64,000 nucleotides of DNA from Bradyrhizobium commune (GCF_015624505.1 NZ_CP061379.1:6262001-6326000), one strand, 5' to 3'; counted from the stretch's first letter, positions 15,675 to 25,565 are shown. Translations and numbers: made by a program. Notes: generated by a model from the letters alone, not told the origin.

Positions 15675-16886
15675 TCAAGCGAATTTGCGCGCGGCCTCGA
15701 CCGACCCGGGCGGCTCGGGCGAGAGAGGCGGCGCCGGATCGTAGACCGCAAAGTCGTTCTTGCCGTTCTTCTTGGCGGCATAGAGCGCGTGGTCGGCATG
15801 CGCGATCAACCGGTCCGGGAATTGGCCGATGCTGCGGTCCCATTCGGCAACGCCGATCGAGATCGCGATCGGAATGTCCTTCCCCGTACAGACTGCGGCA
15901 TCCTGGCGGCAGACCTCCAGCACGCGGCGGGCGATCGCAGCGCCCTCGCGCAAGGAGGACGACGGCAGCACGACGCAGAACTCGTCGCCGCCGGTGCGGG
16001 CGAGCATGTCGCCGGGCCGCAACCGCGTCTGCGCCATCAGGGTGAAATGCTGCAGGCAGGCATCGCCCGCGGCATGGCCATGGGTGTCGTTGATGGTCTT
16101 GAAGCCGTCGAGGTCGATCACCAGCAGCGAGAACGGCTCGCCGCTACGCTCCGAACGGGCGCATTCCTCGGACAGGCGCTGCAACAGATGGCGGCGGTTG
16201 GCGACGCCCGTGAGGTCGTCGAGCAGCGCGAGATCGGCGACCTCGTTGCGCAGCCGGTCCATCGCCATCAGGAGGAAGCCGAAATTCAGCGTCATCGACA
16301 GGAACAGCAGCGCCAACACCATGACGGCGTGGCCCTGGCTGCCGGCGACCGCCGAGAAATCGCCGCCGAGCGCATTGCCCACCGCGCGGGCGACAAAGAT
16401 CGCGATGATGGTGATGATGACGATGCTGGAGAGCCAGGCGCCGGGGCTGACGCGGCCGTCCTGCGGCGACAGCAGCAGGCGCAACGCCAGCAGCAGCGGG
16501 AAACCCTGTCCCAGCGTGTAGCTGAGCATGCGCAGTTGCATGTGATCGTAGACGATCCTGAAGAACACGACGCCAGCGAGGCTCACGATCCCCACCGCGG
16601 CCATCGCACGCCAGGGCACCGGCCGGCCGTAGAAGCGCTGAATGCCGACAGCGGCGAAACAGCTCGCCATGATGATGCCGACAGCCCCGAACAGAAGCGG
16701 CACAGGAGACTCGACGAACAGGCGGATCAGCGCCGTTATCGCGCCTGTGGCGCCGACGAAGGCCGACGCCATCCAGAACCGCGCGGCTTCGAATTTCGGA
16801 TAGGAGTGCGTGACGTAGGCCCAGATCAGGCCGAGCGCCATGAAGTTGACGACGAAGACCGTCCAAAGCGTCGGCACGTTCAGCAT
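15675..16886 (-). CDS. Membrane-bound diguanylate cyclase (GGDEF)
   Basis: A 403-residue protein starting MLNVPTLWTVF, with six to seven predicted transmembrane helices in residues about 1-205 (for example FVVNFMALGLIWAYV, LLFGAVGIIMASCFAAVG), then a GGDEF domain from about residue 235 (LLDDLTGVANRRHL). The catalytic loop reads TGGDEF, so it should synthesise c-di-GMP. No upstream RxxD I-site was recognised with certainty. No EAL domain. The frame is open to 16970, but that extension is Arg-rich and not hydrophobic. The membrane part has no named sensor domain, so the signal is unknown. Confidence 0.92.
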   Translation of the reverse strand: MLNVPTLWTVFVVNFMALGLIWAYVTHSYPKFEAARFWMASAFVGATGAITALIRLFVESPVPLLFGAVGIIMASCFAAVGIQRFYGRPVPWRAMAAVGIVSLAGVVFFRIVYDHMQLRMLSYTLGQGFPLLLALRLLLSPQDGRVSPGAWLSSIVIITIIAIFVARAVGNALGGDFSAVAGSQGHAVMVLALLFLSMTLNFGFLLMAMDRLRNEVADLALLDDLTGVANRRHLLQRLSEECARSERSGEPFSLLVIDLDGFKTINDTHGHAAGDACLQHFTLMAQTRLRPGDMLARTGGDEFCVVLPSSSLREGAAIARRVLEVCRQDAAVCTGKDIPIAISIGVAEWDRSIGQFPDRLIAHADHALYAAKKNGKNDFAVYDPAPPLSPEPPGSVEAARKFA

Positions 16887-16970
16887 GGCGCAAGCAGCAC
16901 GCGCAGCGTCCCGCCCCCTGTCTCTGGCAGAAGTTCGTCCATGACCCGTCCCCGTGTTCTTGCGGACCAC

Positions 16971-17302
16971 AATGCGCGGGTGCGCTTAACGGAACCTCAC
17001 TGCGATCATCGAAAGCGCGTCTTTGGTTTTGGATTGATGAATCCCGCGCGGCGATTCCGACCTCGTTAAGGATGGCCGGGCGGAGATGGCGATCTGCACG
17101 CAGGCGCGCTGCGATGCGGATTCGCGGGTGAAAATCACCCGAAAATGCATCTGAGCTGTGGATAACGTAATGACACAGATGTGACAGCGCGGGGCAGAAC
17201 CCTGCGAATCTGCTGAGTTCGTCATCGAGGATGTTGCAAGGCTGGCCCTCCGCCGAGCTTTCCTCGTGTCGCGTTTCACCATTAACCCTTGAAGAGGCTA
17301 CT
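16971..17302. other. Intergenic region upstream of the lysine-rich gene
   Basis: No gene or RNA was recognised in this 330-bp gap. Open frames are short and lack ribosome sites. It must hold the promoters of the divergent diguanylate cyclase and the small lysine-rich gene. A TTGCAA hexamer at about 17235 has no clear -10 partner. Confidence 0.3.
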
Positions 17303-17371
17303 ATGGCTAAGAAAGCGAAGAAGGCGACGAAGAAGAAGGCGAAAAAGGCCAAGAAGGCGAAGAAGAAGTAA
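17303..17371 (+). CDS. Tiny lysine/alanine-rich basic protein (22 aa)
   Basis: ATG at 17303 after GAAGAGG (6 nt upstream) opens a frame of 22 codons made almost only of Lys and Ala with one Thr (repeats of KKAKKA). It resembles the C-terminal tail of bacterial histone H1-like proteins and could bind nucleic acid. A stable hairpin follows within 20 nt and a strong intrinsic terminator at 17449-17472, so it has its own short transcript. The coding bias is extreme (only AAG/AAA and GCC/GCG/GCT). Confidence 0.55.
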   Translation: MAKKAKKATKKKAKKAKKAKKK

Positions 17372-17390
17372 CGCAGCTTCTTTTGGTTTT

Positions 17391-17419
17391 GCCCGGGTGG
17401 AGCCTCGCTCCGCCCGGGC
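17391..17419 (+). terminator. GC-rich hairpin after the lysine-rich gene
   Basis: GCCCGGG and CCCGGGC with inner TGGAGC/GCTCCG pairs around CTC form a long stem 20 nt after the stop. It lacks a T-run, so it may be a processing or stability element rather than the terminator. Confidence 0.55.
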
Positions 17420-17448
17420 TTCGGGCAAGGGTCGAGAGAGACGAAGGT

Positions 17449-17472
17449 GGCGGGCAACAGGCCCGCTTTTTT
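17449..17472 (+). terminator. Intrinsic terminator
   Basis: GCGGGC-AACAG-GCCCGC followed by six T residues, on the + strand, ending 5 nt before the stop codon of the convergent LysE gene. It ends transcription from the lysine-rich gene. Confidence 0.85.
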
Positions 17473-17477
17473 ATTGG

Positions 17478-18089
17478 CTAACGTTCTGCGAACGCCAGCT
17501 TGGCACCGAGCAGGGCGAAGCCCGCGGCGAAGCTGCGCCGCAACCAGCCCATGACGCGCGGGCGGGAGATGACGCGCTCGCGTACGGAAGCGGCGCAGAG
17601 GCCGTAGACCACAAACACCGCAAAGGTCATGGCCATGAAGGCGCCGCTCAACTCCAGCATCCGCACCAGCACATGGGCCTCGTCCACCGCGATGAATTGC
17701 GGCAGGAAGGCGAGGAAGAAGATCGAGAGCTTTGGGTTGAGGATGTTGATCAGGACGCCGGTGACGATGACGCGCCCGCTCGACCGCTCCTTGATCTCGC
17801 CATCGACCGACAGCGCCCCGGTCTCGCGCAGCGCCTGCCAGGACATATAGAGCAGATAGAGCACGCCGCCCCATTTCAGCGCGGCAAAAGCGAGCGCGCT
17901 GGTGTGGAGCACGGCGGCGAGGCCCAGCATGGCGGCGATCATGTGCGGCACGATCCCGAGCGTGCAGCCGAACGCGGCCGCGACGCTGGCGCGCGAGCCG
18001 CGGGCGAGCGCCGCGGCCAGGGTGTAGAGCACGCCGGTGCCCGGAGAGGCGACGACGATCAGCGAGGTGAGCAGGAAGGACCAGGACAT
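17478..18089 (-). CDS. LysE/RhtB family amino-acid exporter
   Basis: A 203-residue inner-membrane protein with six predicted helices. The first carries the family motif ASPGTGVLYTLAAALARG (P-G-P/T-G pattern), and the central loop-helix has GVLINILNPKLSIFFLAFLPQF, the second LysE signature. Family members export amino acids or homoserine lactones by proton antiport; the substrate is unknown. It is a paralog of the gene at 37942-38562. The gene stands alone, divergent to nothing obvious, with the response-regulator gene 74 nt upstream in the same sense. Confidence 0.93.
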   Translation of the reverse strand: MSWSFLLTSLIVVASPGTGVLYTLAAALARGSRASVAAAFGCTLGIVPHMIAAMLGLAAVLHTSALAFAALKWGGVLYLLYMSWQALRETGALSVDGEIKERSSGRVIVTGVLINILNPKLSIFFLAFLPQFIAVDEAHVLVRMLELSGAFMAMTFAVFVVYGLCAASVRERVISRPRVMGWLRRSFAAGFALLGAKLAFAER

Positions 18090-18162
18090 GTCTGGTCCCT
18101 ACCATCCCGGCCGGCTGACGAAAAGTCACGACGCGGTCAGCAGTCCCTCGAGCGCCTGCTCG

Positions 18163-18537
18163 TCAGGGCCGTTGCGCGAGCTCGGCCTCGCGCAGCACAT
18201 CGAGTGGCGCCCAGGGCTTGGCCCAGAATTTTGCGCCGTCAGGCAGCGCCTGCGCCAGGGGGCGGCCCGAGGTGACGACGACGTCGAGCTTCGGATTGCG
18301 GTCCTTGGCGACGTAAGCCAGCTCGACGCCGGTCATGCGGCCGGCGAGCTGCACGTCGGTCAACATCAGGCACAGCGCTCCGGCATTCTTCTCCAGCACG
18401 CGCTCGGCGGCTTCGGCGCTCTCGCACTGGATGACGCGATAGCCGCTCTCTTCAAGGAGAAGGCTGAGCATCTCCCGCTGCATGGCGTCGTCTTCAACGA
18501 TCAGAGCGGTCGATTGATATCGCTTGGCCTGTCCCAT
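18163..18537 (-). CDS. Single-domain response regulator
   Basis: A 124-residue CheY-like receiver with no output domain. It has the acidic pair in ALIVEDDAMQ, the phosphoacceptor Asp in CLMLTDVQLAGRMTG, a Thr-Ser pair in VVVTSGRP and the conserved Lys in KFWAKPW. The start is ATG 18537, 6 nt after GGAG; an in-frame TTG at 18549 is less likely. No histidine kinase lies nearby, so the partner is elsewhere. Stand-alone receivers of this type are common in bradyrhizobia, often with hybrid kinases (inference). Confidence 0.88.
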   Translation of the reverse strand: MGQAKRYQSTALIVEDDAMQREMLSLLLEESGYRVIQCESAEAAERVLEKNAGALCLMLTDVQLAGRMTGVELAYVAKDRNPKLDVVVTSGRPLAQALPDGAKFWAKPWAPLDVLREAELAQRP

Positions 18538-18655
18538 TGGCTGCTCCAAAAATGGTAGCTCCGCTTAGCTGACGTATGTTAAGGCCACCACCGGCGATAT
18601 GGTTCGGTTCCATACTGAAAATATGTCCAGAAGAGTTCCTTTTCGGGAATCCGAC

Positions 18656-19504
18656 ATGACAGCGATCCGCGGCGCCGCCGCCATCACCGGAGCCGCCAGC
18701 GGCATCGGCCGCGCGCTGGCGATCGAGCTGGCAAGCCGCGGCTGCGACCTCGCGCTCGCCGATCGCGACGAGGCCGGGCTGAAGACGCTTGCCGCCGAGA
18801 TCGGCCAAGGACTCGATAAGGCGCGCAAGGTCAGCGTGCATCGCGTCGACGTCGGCGAGGCGAGCGACATCGCGCAGTTCGCGCAGGAAGCAGTCGCGGC
18901 GCATCCCGCGCTCAACATCCTCGTCAACAATGCCGGCGTGGCCCTGCTCGGCCAGTTCGAGGAGATCGACCAGGCGCAGATGGAATGGCTGTTCGACATC
19001 AATTTCTGGGGCGTGGTGCACGGCACCCGCGCCTTCCTGCCGCATCTGAAGACGAGGAGCGAGGCACACATCGTCAACCTCTCCTCGATCTTCGGCATCA
19101 TCGCGCCGCCGGGACAAGCGACCTATGCGGCGGCGAAGTTTGCCGTGCGGGGATTTTCCGAGAGTGTGCGCCATGAGCTTGCCGTGGCGGGAAGCCCCGT
19201 CAAACTGTCGGTCGTGCATCCCGGCGGCGTCGCCACCGCGATCGCGCGCTCTTCCCGCACCGGCGTCGGCGTCACCGACAACGCGCGCCGCGCGCAGATG
19301 ATCGACCGGTTCGAGAATGCGGCGAAGACGTCGCCAAAGGACGCGGCGCTGCGCATCATCAGGGGCATCGAGAGGAACGAGCCGCGCATCCTGATCGGCA
19401 ACGACGCGAGGTTCATGGATCTGCTGCAACGCTTCCGCCCGGGGACGTATTGGGCGCCGTTGCAGCGGAGGCTGGAGAAGATGGCGAAGGGGACGGCGAA
19501 GTGA
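18656..19504 (+). CDS. Short-chain dehydrogenase/reductase
   Basis: A 282-residue classical SDR. The cofactor motif is TGAASGIGRA, the adenine-ring region DVGEASD, the NNAG motif ILVNNAGVALLG, and the active site is Ser in NLSSIFG with the YAAAK Tyr/Lys pair. The acidic/basic pattern after beta-2 (LADRDEAG) suggests NAD preference, but this is not certain. Two other in-frame starts exist upstream (18599, 18623); 18656 was chosen because it puts the Rossmann strand at the usual distance. It is divergent from the response regulator, with no operon partner. Confidence 0.9.
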   Translation: MTAIRGAAAITGAASGIGRALAIELASRGCDLALADRDEAGLKTLAAEIGQGLDKARKVSVHRVDVGEASDIAQFAQEAVAAHPALNILVNNAGVALLGQFEEIDQAQMEWLFDINFWGVVHGTRAFLPHLKTRSEAHIVNLSSIFGIIAPPGQATYAAAKFAVRGFSESVRHELAVAGSPVKLSVVHPGGVATAIARSSRTGVGVTDNARRAQMIDRFENAAKTSPKDAALRIIRGIERNEPRILIGNDARFMDLLQRFRPGTYWAPLQRRLEKMAKGTAK

Positions 19505-19534
19505 GTTTGACGCGTCAATGTCGCCTTACTCTCC

Positions 19535-19665
19535 GTCGTCGTCCCGGCGAAGGCCGGGATCCATAACCACCGAATTCAGTTTGACGAAGATTCGCGGTTC
19601 GGTACCCACACCGTCCGCAGCCGATAGATTCCGCGGTATGGGTCCCGGCCTTCGCCGGGACGACG
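19535..19665. repeat. Palindromic intergenic repeat, family A (copy 1)
   Basis: The outer arms GTCGTCCCGGCGAAGGCCGG and its inverse at 19646-19665 frame about 90 bp of variable sequence. The inner flanks read CCATAACC and TATGGGTCC. Each arm is itself a hairpin (CCCGGC-GAAG-GCCGGG). Copies 2 and 3 are at 35099-35241 and 47925-48047. It lies between convergent genes and could act as a bidirectional terminator or RNA stabiliser. Confidence 0.85.
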
Positions 19666-19683
19666 CTAGAGAATCACGCCCCC

Positions 19684-20490
19684 TCACTGCCCCGCCAACC
19701 GATCGGCAAAATAGCCGATGGTCTTGCGATAGATCACCGCCCTGTTCCACTCCCGCATCGCCTCGAAATTGGCGCTGCCTTCGCCGTAAGGCTGGCCCAT
19801 CTTGAAGCCGTTGGTGTGCAGCAGGTTCGCGGTCGAGGCGAGCACGTCGGGGACGCTGTGGCGGAGGTCGACATGGCCGTCGCCGTCGAAATCGACGCCG
19901 TACTTGATGTAGGACGACGGCAGGAACTGGGTCTGGCCGATCTCGCCGGCATAGGCGCCGATGAGATCGCGCAAGGGGAGGTCGCCACGCTGCACGATCT
20001 TCAGCGCCGCGAGCAGCTCGCCCTGGAACAGCTCGGTGCGGCGGCAATCATGCGCGAGCGTTGCCAGCGTCCGGATCACCGGCAGCTTGCCCATGTCGCC
20101 CTTGCCGAAATCGCTCTCCAGCCCCCAGATCGCGACCAGGATATAACGGGGCACGCCGAACTGCTGCTCGATGCGCGACAGCAGCGCGGCATGACGCTGC
20201 AACAACGCGCGGCCGCCATTGATGCGGCCCGGCCCGACACGGGTCGAGACATACTGCTCAAAGCTCTTGTTGAAGGTGTAGCGCTGGCGGCGATCGAAGG
20301 CGAGCACGGCACCATCCTCGGTGATCCCGCTGAAGGCCGCACTGGTCGTGCCCGCCGAGACGCCGGCGGCCTGCGCCTCCGAGGCCATGCTGGCGACGAA
20401 GCTGTTGAAGTCGCCGCCGCAGCGCGCGGCCTGCGCCGAGCCGCCGGCCAGACAAACGATGACGGCAGTGGCCAGGGCTCGTTTCAGCAT
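19684..20490 (-). CDS. Lytic murein transglycosylase, MltB family
   Basis: A 268-residue exported enzyme with signal peptide (LKRALATAVIVCLAGGSAQA). The catalytic Glu is in YILVAIWGLESDFGKG. Further family blocks are AYAGEIGQTQFLPSSYIKYG and VDFDGDGHVDLRHSVPDVLA, typical for SLT_2/MltB enzymes that cut the glycan strand to a 1,6-anhydro product. It ends FADRLAGQ without the PG_binding_1 domain that longer rhizobial MltB proteins have. The start at 20490 gives a proper signal peptide; the open frame reaches 20676 but is hydrophilic there. Confidence 0.92.
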   Translation of the reverse strand: MLKRALATAVIVCLAGGSAQAARCGGDFNSFVASMASEAQAAGVSAGTTSAAFSGITEDGAVLAFDRRQRYTFNKSFEQYVSTRVGPGRINGGRALLQRHAALLSRIEQQFGVPRYILVAIWGLESDFGKGDMGKLPVIRTLATLAHDCRRTELFQGELLAALKIVQRGDLPLRDLIGAYAGEIGQTQFLPSSYIKYGVDFDGDGHVDLRHSVPDVLASTANLLHTNGFKMGQPYGEGSANFEAMREWNRAVIYRKTIGYFADRLAGQ

Positions 20491-20728
20491 GTCGAAAATT
20501 TCCTCTTGTCCCTTTGACCGAAGCAGTGCGCGATCATGCCCGGGAACATCGGGCCGGTCAAAGCGCTCCGATGGCAAGGCATCACGTCCCTTGGCCGCGC
20601 CATCCTGACGCAGGTTACGGGACGAATGAACCTGAAGCGCCTCATCCCGACCAATCATCGAGCCCAGGAAGTGCACGGCAGGGATGCGCGCATGGGTTGA
20701 GTTGCCATTTCATTGCGAAGGGCGCGCC

Positions 20729-23700
20729 ATGGATGCTTCAGCGCCGACACCCACCGGCGGCCTGTCCGAGGGCGGCGCATCCCGGATCGACCGGCGTATC
20801 ATGCTGCGGCGGTTGTATCTGAAGGCGATCATCACTTTCGTCTTCTTCAGTCTCTGCATCGTCGGCTTCAACGATCGTTCGATCCGTACCGATCCGTTCA
20901 CGTCCGATCCGGGCTGGATTGAATTTCTTTTCAAGCGGCAACCCGACCCACGTCTGGCCAGCATGCCAGTCGTGCCGATGGGCGCGGCCGGTGTATTGTC
21001 GTGGCGGCCGCGGTCGACGGCTTGGCTCACCCAGCGTCCGGTCGGCCTGCCGGACCCGGCACCGCAACGGGCCGCATTTCACTGGCTGGGATTCGAGGCC
21101 GCTTATGCCGGCGACGTCCCAGGTCTGAAGATTGGGCCAAAGCCGACATCGGTCCCCCTCAATCAAGTGGAGCCGTCGAAGGTACCCAACCAAGTCCAGC
21201 AGCCGCCGCCGCAGCCGCCGATCCAGCAACAGCAGCCAATCGATTCCAAGGATTCGAAACAGCCCACCCCGCCCCCACCTCAAACGGCGACGATCCGACT
21301 GGTGCCCGATCCGAGCACCGATCCGAATTTCGCCAACCTTCCCGCCCGCCAGCCGCTATCGGAGGCGGCCTATTGGGCCGGCTGCGACATGGACGGCAAA
21401 TGGTGTCTGCGACTAGGTCCGGTCGACGGCACCGCGAGCCCAGATGGCGGACAAAACTGGAAAGGATTCCCGACTGACCTCAATCCCGCGCCATTCGTCG
21501 TGGACGGCGGAGAGAAGCCAATCCTGATCCCGGCCCGCAGCGCCTTCGATCGCGGAGGGGCCGTCGATCCAGCGCTGCTGACCGGCATCAACGCGCAAGT
21601 GCCGTTCGCGCTGTCGGGATATGTCGTCGATGACGACATTCGCGGATACCGCGCGTCGGATTCGAATGCCAAGCTGCAAGCGGGTGTCAGGCAGTTTGTG
21701 CGGGCAACGTCCTCGAAGATGAATTTCTTCGGTCTCCTGGCGCCGGACATACAGATAGATCTGCCCAATCGCACGACCAAGATGTTCACGCTGTTCGCGG
21801 AAGGCCATCTCGCCACCACGACCTTCAAGCTGTTCACTCCGGTCGACCAGGTCCAGCACGAGACCCAATTCGTCACCCTTCCGACCAAGGCCAACCTCCG
21901 CTCGCTTCACTTCCAACCCGACCAGCGCTTCGGCTGGATCTCGTCGGGCTGGGAGGACGGCAACGAGGAGGGCCCACTGCCGGCCGTCTTCCAGACGTCG
22001 GACGGTGGCAAGACCTGGGACCGCCTGTCGTATCGATCGCAATTTGCGCCTTGGGTGCTGTTCGCCGCGCTTCCGGGCTTCGCACTCGCGTTCTTCTTCA
22101 CCGGACTGGCGTGGAACGACCTTCCCAGCAGCAAGGTTGACGAAGGCATTTCGGCGATTGGCACGTCCGATACGCCGATTGGATGGAACGATTTCGACGT
22201 GCTCGGGATGAAGCCGCTGGCGCTTGCGCTGTCGCGGTTCGTTCGTAACACCAGCACCTCGCCGCCATTGACGATCGCCGTCACCGGCGCATGGGGCACG
22301 GGCAAGAGCTCGCTGATGAACCTGGTGGCGGAAGATTTGCGCCAGCGCGGTGCGAGCCCGGTCTGGTTCAACGCCTGGCATCACCAGAAGGAAGAGAACA
22401 TCCTTGCTGCGCTGCTCGAGAATATTCGCGGGCAGGCCATTCCGTCGGCCTGGCGGCTGTCGGGCCTCTGGTTCAGGGCGCGGCTTCTCTATGTGCGCGC
22501 GGGACGGGACATCGTCCCGCTGCTGCTCATTGCTGCGTTGATCTTCAGCGCAGCCTGGGCGTTCAAGTGGGCGGCGATCGGCAATTCACTTGCCGCCTGG
22601 ATCAATCCCGACGCCGGGTGGCCGAAGCTCGGGGAATGGGCGGAGTCCGCGAGCAAATGGCTCGATCATGTCGCCTTCGTCGGCGCCGGCACGATATTGC
22701 TCGTCATCGTCAAGATCTACGCGACGATGAACCTGAAGCCATCCGAATTGATGGCGACGTTACGCGGCAACTCCAAGCTCGCGGATTTCAGCGCCCAGCT
22801 CGGCTTCCGCTACAAGTTTGCCAAGGAATTCGAGGCCGCCGGCCGGGCCTTGCGCACCTCAACCAATCCCGGGCTTGTCATCTTCATTGACGATCTCGAC
22901 CGCTGCACGCCGGCCAACCTCATGGAAGTGCTGGAGTCCATCAACTTCCTGACCACGGCGGGTCCGTGCTTCATTTTCCTCGGCATGGACGAGCCGAAGG
23001 TGGTCGAGATCATCGCCAAGCAATATGGGGACGATCAGCAGCGCGCTCGGCAATATCTGAAGAAGCTGCTCAACCTGACCATTCCCGTTCCCGATGTGGA
23101 TGTCCGCAACAGCATAGGACTGTCGTCCGGCCACGACGAGCCGCGTCGCCATGGCCGGACCGCATTCGAAGCACGCTTCGCTACGTGCCCGATGTCGGGA
23201 TACCGGCGATGGCACTGCTCCTGATGATCTGGCTGCTTGCATCATGGGCGAACAATTTGCAGAGTGTCGTTTCGCCGCCCACGGCGAAGGCGCCGCAGAC
23301 CGCGGCAACGTCCAGCACCGCCGCCGCCGAGAGCGCCGCCCCGGCGGCGCCGAACGTGGCGCCTGACCGCAGCGATCTCGCGCCAAGGAAAGTCCCGACA
23401 GCCACCGCCGAGCAGCTCATCCTGTCACGGGGCGTGCCGCCCTATCTCGGTCTCGGCGTCGCGCTGCTGCTCATCGCAATGCTGGGGGCGCGGCGCATCA
23501 CCCTGGTGCGCGAGGACAAGGTGGAGGACTCCAAGAATTTCCGCACGGCCCTAGCGATCTGGCATCCCGTCGTGTTCGAAGCCGATCCAACGCCGCGCGG
23601 TGTCAAACGTCACCAGAACCGGCTGCGCCTCCAGGCGATGCGACTGCGGCCGGCCCACGAGGCCCCCGACGTTCTGGATCGATGGTTTGGCGTCAAGCCT

Positions 23701-23940
23701 GCTGGCGCCAGCGGCGCCGACATCAGCGAGCCGACACTCGTTGCGCTCGGCGGCATCGTGGCGCTATGTGACGACATTCCGGACTGGTCCGTGCAGCCAC
23801 AATCCGGGACCGGGGCGCCCTCGCCGCAGCAAGCCATCATCGCGCAATGCACCAGCGCCTTCGAAATGAAGTTCCCGGCTGACTGGCCGCCGACGCAAGA
23901 AGCGATTGCAGCCTTCAGGACACTCCGGCGCTCTCTTTAG
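20729..23940 (+). pseudogene. KAP-family P-loop NTPase with Asp-box ectodomain, interrupted by one frameshift
   Basis: Two frames together make a protein of about 1,070 residues. Order: TM1 (about residues 33-48), a Pro/Gln-rich linker (about 145-190), a beta-rich region with two Asp-box/BNR signatures (SPDGGQNW and TSDGGKTW), TM2 (about 440-462), then a KAP NTPase with Walker A GAWGTGKSS (about 520), two inserted TM helices (about 596-616 and 649-670, the usual KAP layout), and Walker B FIDDLDRC (about 717). Around 23136-23153 the frame must slip by one base (HDEPRR to SPWPDRIRS) to continue into two more TM helices and a C-terminal domain ending at 23940. It is either a recent pseudogene or a sequencing error. 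Start 20729 follows GAAGGG; 20684 is an alternative. Confidence 0.75.
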
Positions 23941-24005
23941 GCGAACCGGCGGCGGGCAGCCAACGACCAAAGGCGACGCCCTCCTCTTTCCCCCAACCGA
24001 CAGAG

Positions 24006-24941
24006 ATGCCGATGCCCTCGCGAAACCTCCTTCTCGCCATCCTGCTTTCGGCTTGCGTCATCGCTCCAGCCTCCGCACAGATGCGCGACGTCGCGGGCAG
24101 CCGCGACTATCCCGGCATCGGCCGGTTCGCGGGCAGCGTCATCACCGGCTATGTCATGAAGGATTTTGACGCGACGCGGATGCAGGCGGCTGCCTTCAAG
24201 GACGGCCAGCCGACCGATGCACGTCGGCTCGAAGGCCGCATCTTCCGCATCGCCTACCGCACCAACCCGGGCCCCTCGATCCTGGAAGTGTCGCGCAATT
24301 TCGAGACGCCGCTGGCGAAGGCCGGCTTCGAGACCTTGCTCGCCTGCGATACCGACGCCTGTGGCGCGATTCCCTTCATCGAAAGCATCGACACGCTGCC
24401 GGTGCCGCAGATGTGGGTCGACGGCTTCAACTACCGCTATTTTGCCGGCCGCAAGAGCGAAGGCGGGCGCGAGACCTATGCCAGCGTCCTCGTCAGCCAG
24501 AACAACCAGGAGATCACCGCACAAGTCACCGTCGCCGAGCTCGGCGCCATCGCCAACAAGATGGTCGACGCCGCCGCGATGGCCAAGGGCCTTGGCGAGG
24601 CCGGCCACATCGCGCTCTACGGCATCTATTTCGACACCGACAAGGCCGTGCTCAAGCCCGAGAGCCGACCGACGCTGGAGCAGATCGCAAAGCTCTTGAC
24701 CGGCCAGCCGCAGCTCAACGTCTTCATCGTCGGCCACACCGACAGCCAGGGCGCCTATGAGTACAATCTCGACCTGTCGAAGCGCCGCGCCGAAGCGGTC
24801 GCCGCGGAACTCGTGAAGAGCTTTCGGATTGCGCAAGCCCGGCTGCGCACCGCCGGCGTCGGATTGCTGGCCCCTGTGGGGTCAAATGCAACGGACGCGG
24901 GCCGCGCGCTCAACAGGCGCGTGGAGCTGGTGGCGCCGTAA
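24006..24941 (+). CDS. OmpA-family protein with N-terminal DUF4892-like domain
   Basis: A 311-residue exported protein. The signal peptide (LLLAILLSACVIAPASA) contains an SAC that could be read as a weak lipobox, but cleavage at ASA is more likely. Residues about 25-190 resemble DUF4892 (DYPGIGRFAGSVITGY, RIAYRTNPGPSILEV). Residues about 200-310 are the OmpA C-terminal peptidoglycan-binding domain (YGIYFDTDKAVLKPESRPTL, FIVGHTDSQGAYEYNLDLS, LNRRVELV). It probably anchors or senses the cell wall from the periplasm. It begins 65 nt after the KAP gene and may share its transcript. Confidence 0.9.
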   Translation: MPMPSRNLLLAILLSACVIAPASAQMRDVAGSRDYPGIGRFAGSVITGYVMKDFDATRMQAAAFKDGQPTDARRLEGRIFRIAYRTNPGPSILEVSRNFETPLAKAGFETLLACDTDACGAIPFIESIDTLPVPQMWVDGFNYRYFAGRKSEGGRETYASVLVSQNNQEITAQVTVAELGAIANKMVDAAAMAKGLGEAGHIALYGIYFDTDKAVLKPESRPTLEQIAKLLTGQPQLNVFIVGHTDSQGAYEYNLDLSKRRAEAVAAELVKSFRIAQARLRTAGVGLLAPVGSNATDAGRALNRRVELVAP

Positions 24942-25080
24942 CGCCCCGTCATGCCGCGGCGCGCCCGGCCAATGTGATGTGTGCAACGCACGAACGACTT
25001 TGATCCGCATGCGCGGGATGAGAGCTTGTGCATGCAGCACGACGCTTGCCCGATCGGTGCCCGCGACCGACTGCGCCGAA

Positions 25081-25185
25081 ACAAAAACCGCAAAACAACC
25101 CCATGCACAGTAGGAGTACGGCGGCGGCATCTGCGATTTTTCCGAATCGGAGTTGATCCGTCGGGCAAAACAGGGGTATAGTGCT
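25081..25185. repeat. Dispersed intergenic repeat, family C (copy 1)
   Basis: It begins ACAAAAACCGCAAAACAACC, runs through CCATGCACAGTAG, and ends CGTCGGGCAAAACAGG about 100 bp later, with a variable middle. The same ends occur in the same order and spacing at 62368-62488. Neither copy has terminal inverted repeats or a transposase. Confidence 0.8.
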
Positions 25186-25565
25186 GACATCGCAGACTCC
25201 GGGCGTTGGCGGCCTGCCCGAGCCGCATCCTTCGAGCGTCGTGCGATCCATCATCATGCCCGACGACACGTAAATTCCGCTCCTGCGTCCCGCTGCGCAT
25301 GGCCGCAGGCCACAGCTCAATCCCGGCCACTGCGCGCGTTCTCGCTGCGTTGCGAAAGCGCGGCAAGATGAACAAGCTATTTCGAGGATCCGAGCACCTG
25401 CTTCACGAAATTGTGGGAACCCGCGATGACGTCAACTGCATATCTGGTGCGCTTGCTGCGACATCAACACCACGACGATTTACCTTGCCATCACAGAGCA
25501 CAAGCGATAGCCTTCTATCTCAAGTTGTTGCCCTGCCAGCCCCGGGCGACGCTGACGACCAACAA

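Noticed and set aside
17303..17371. Lys/Ala frame considered as the broken end of a longer histone-like gene
   Set aside because: It has its own ribosome site, ATG and stop, and no upstream coding sequence in frame.
19535..19665. Family A repeat considered as a CRISPR unit or insertion sequence
   Set aside because: Only one pair of inverted arms per site, no spacer series and no transposase.
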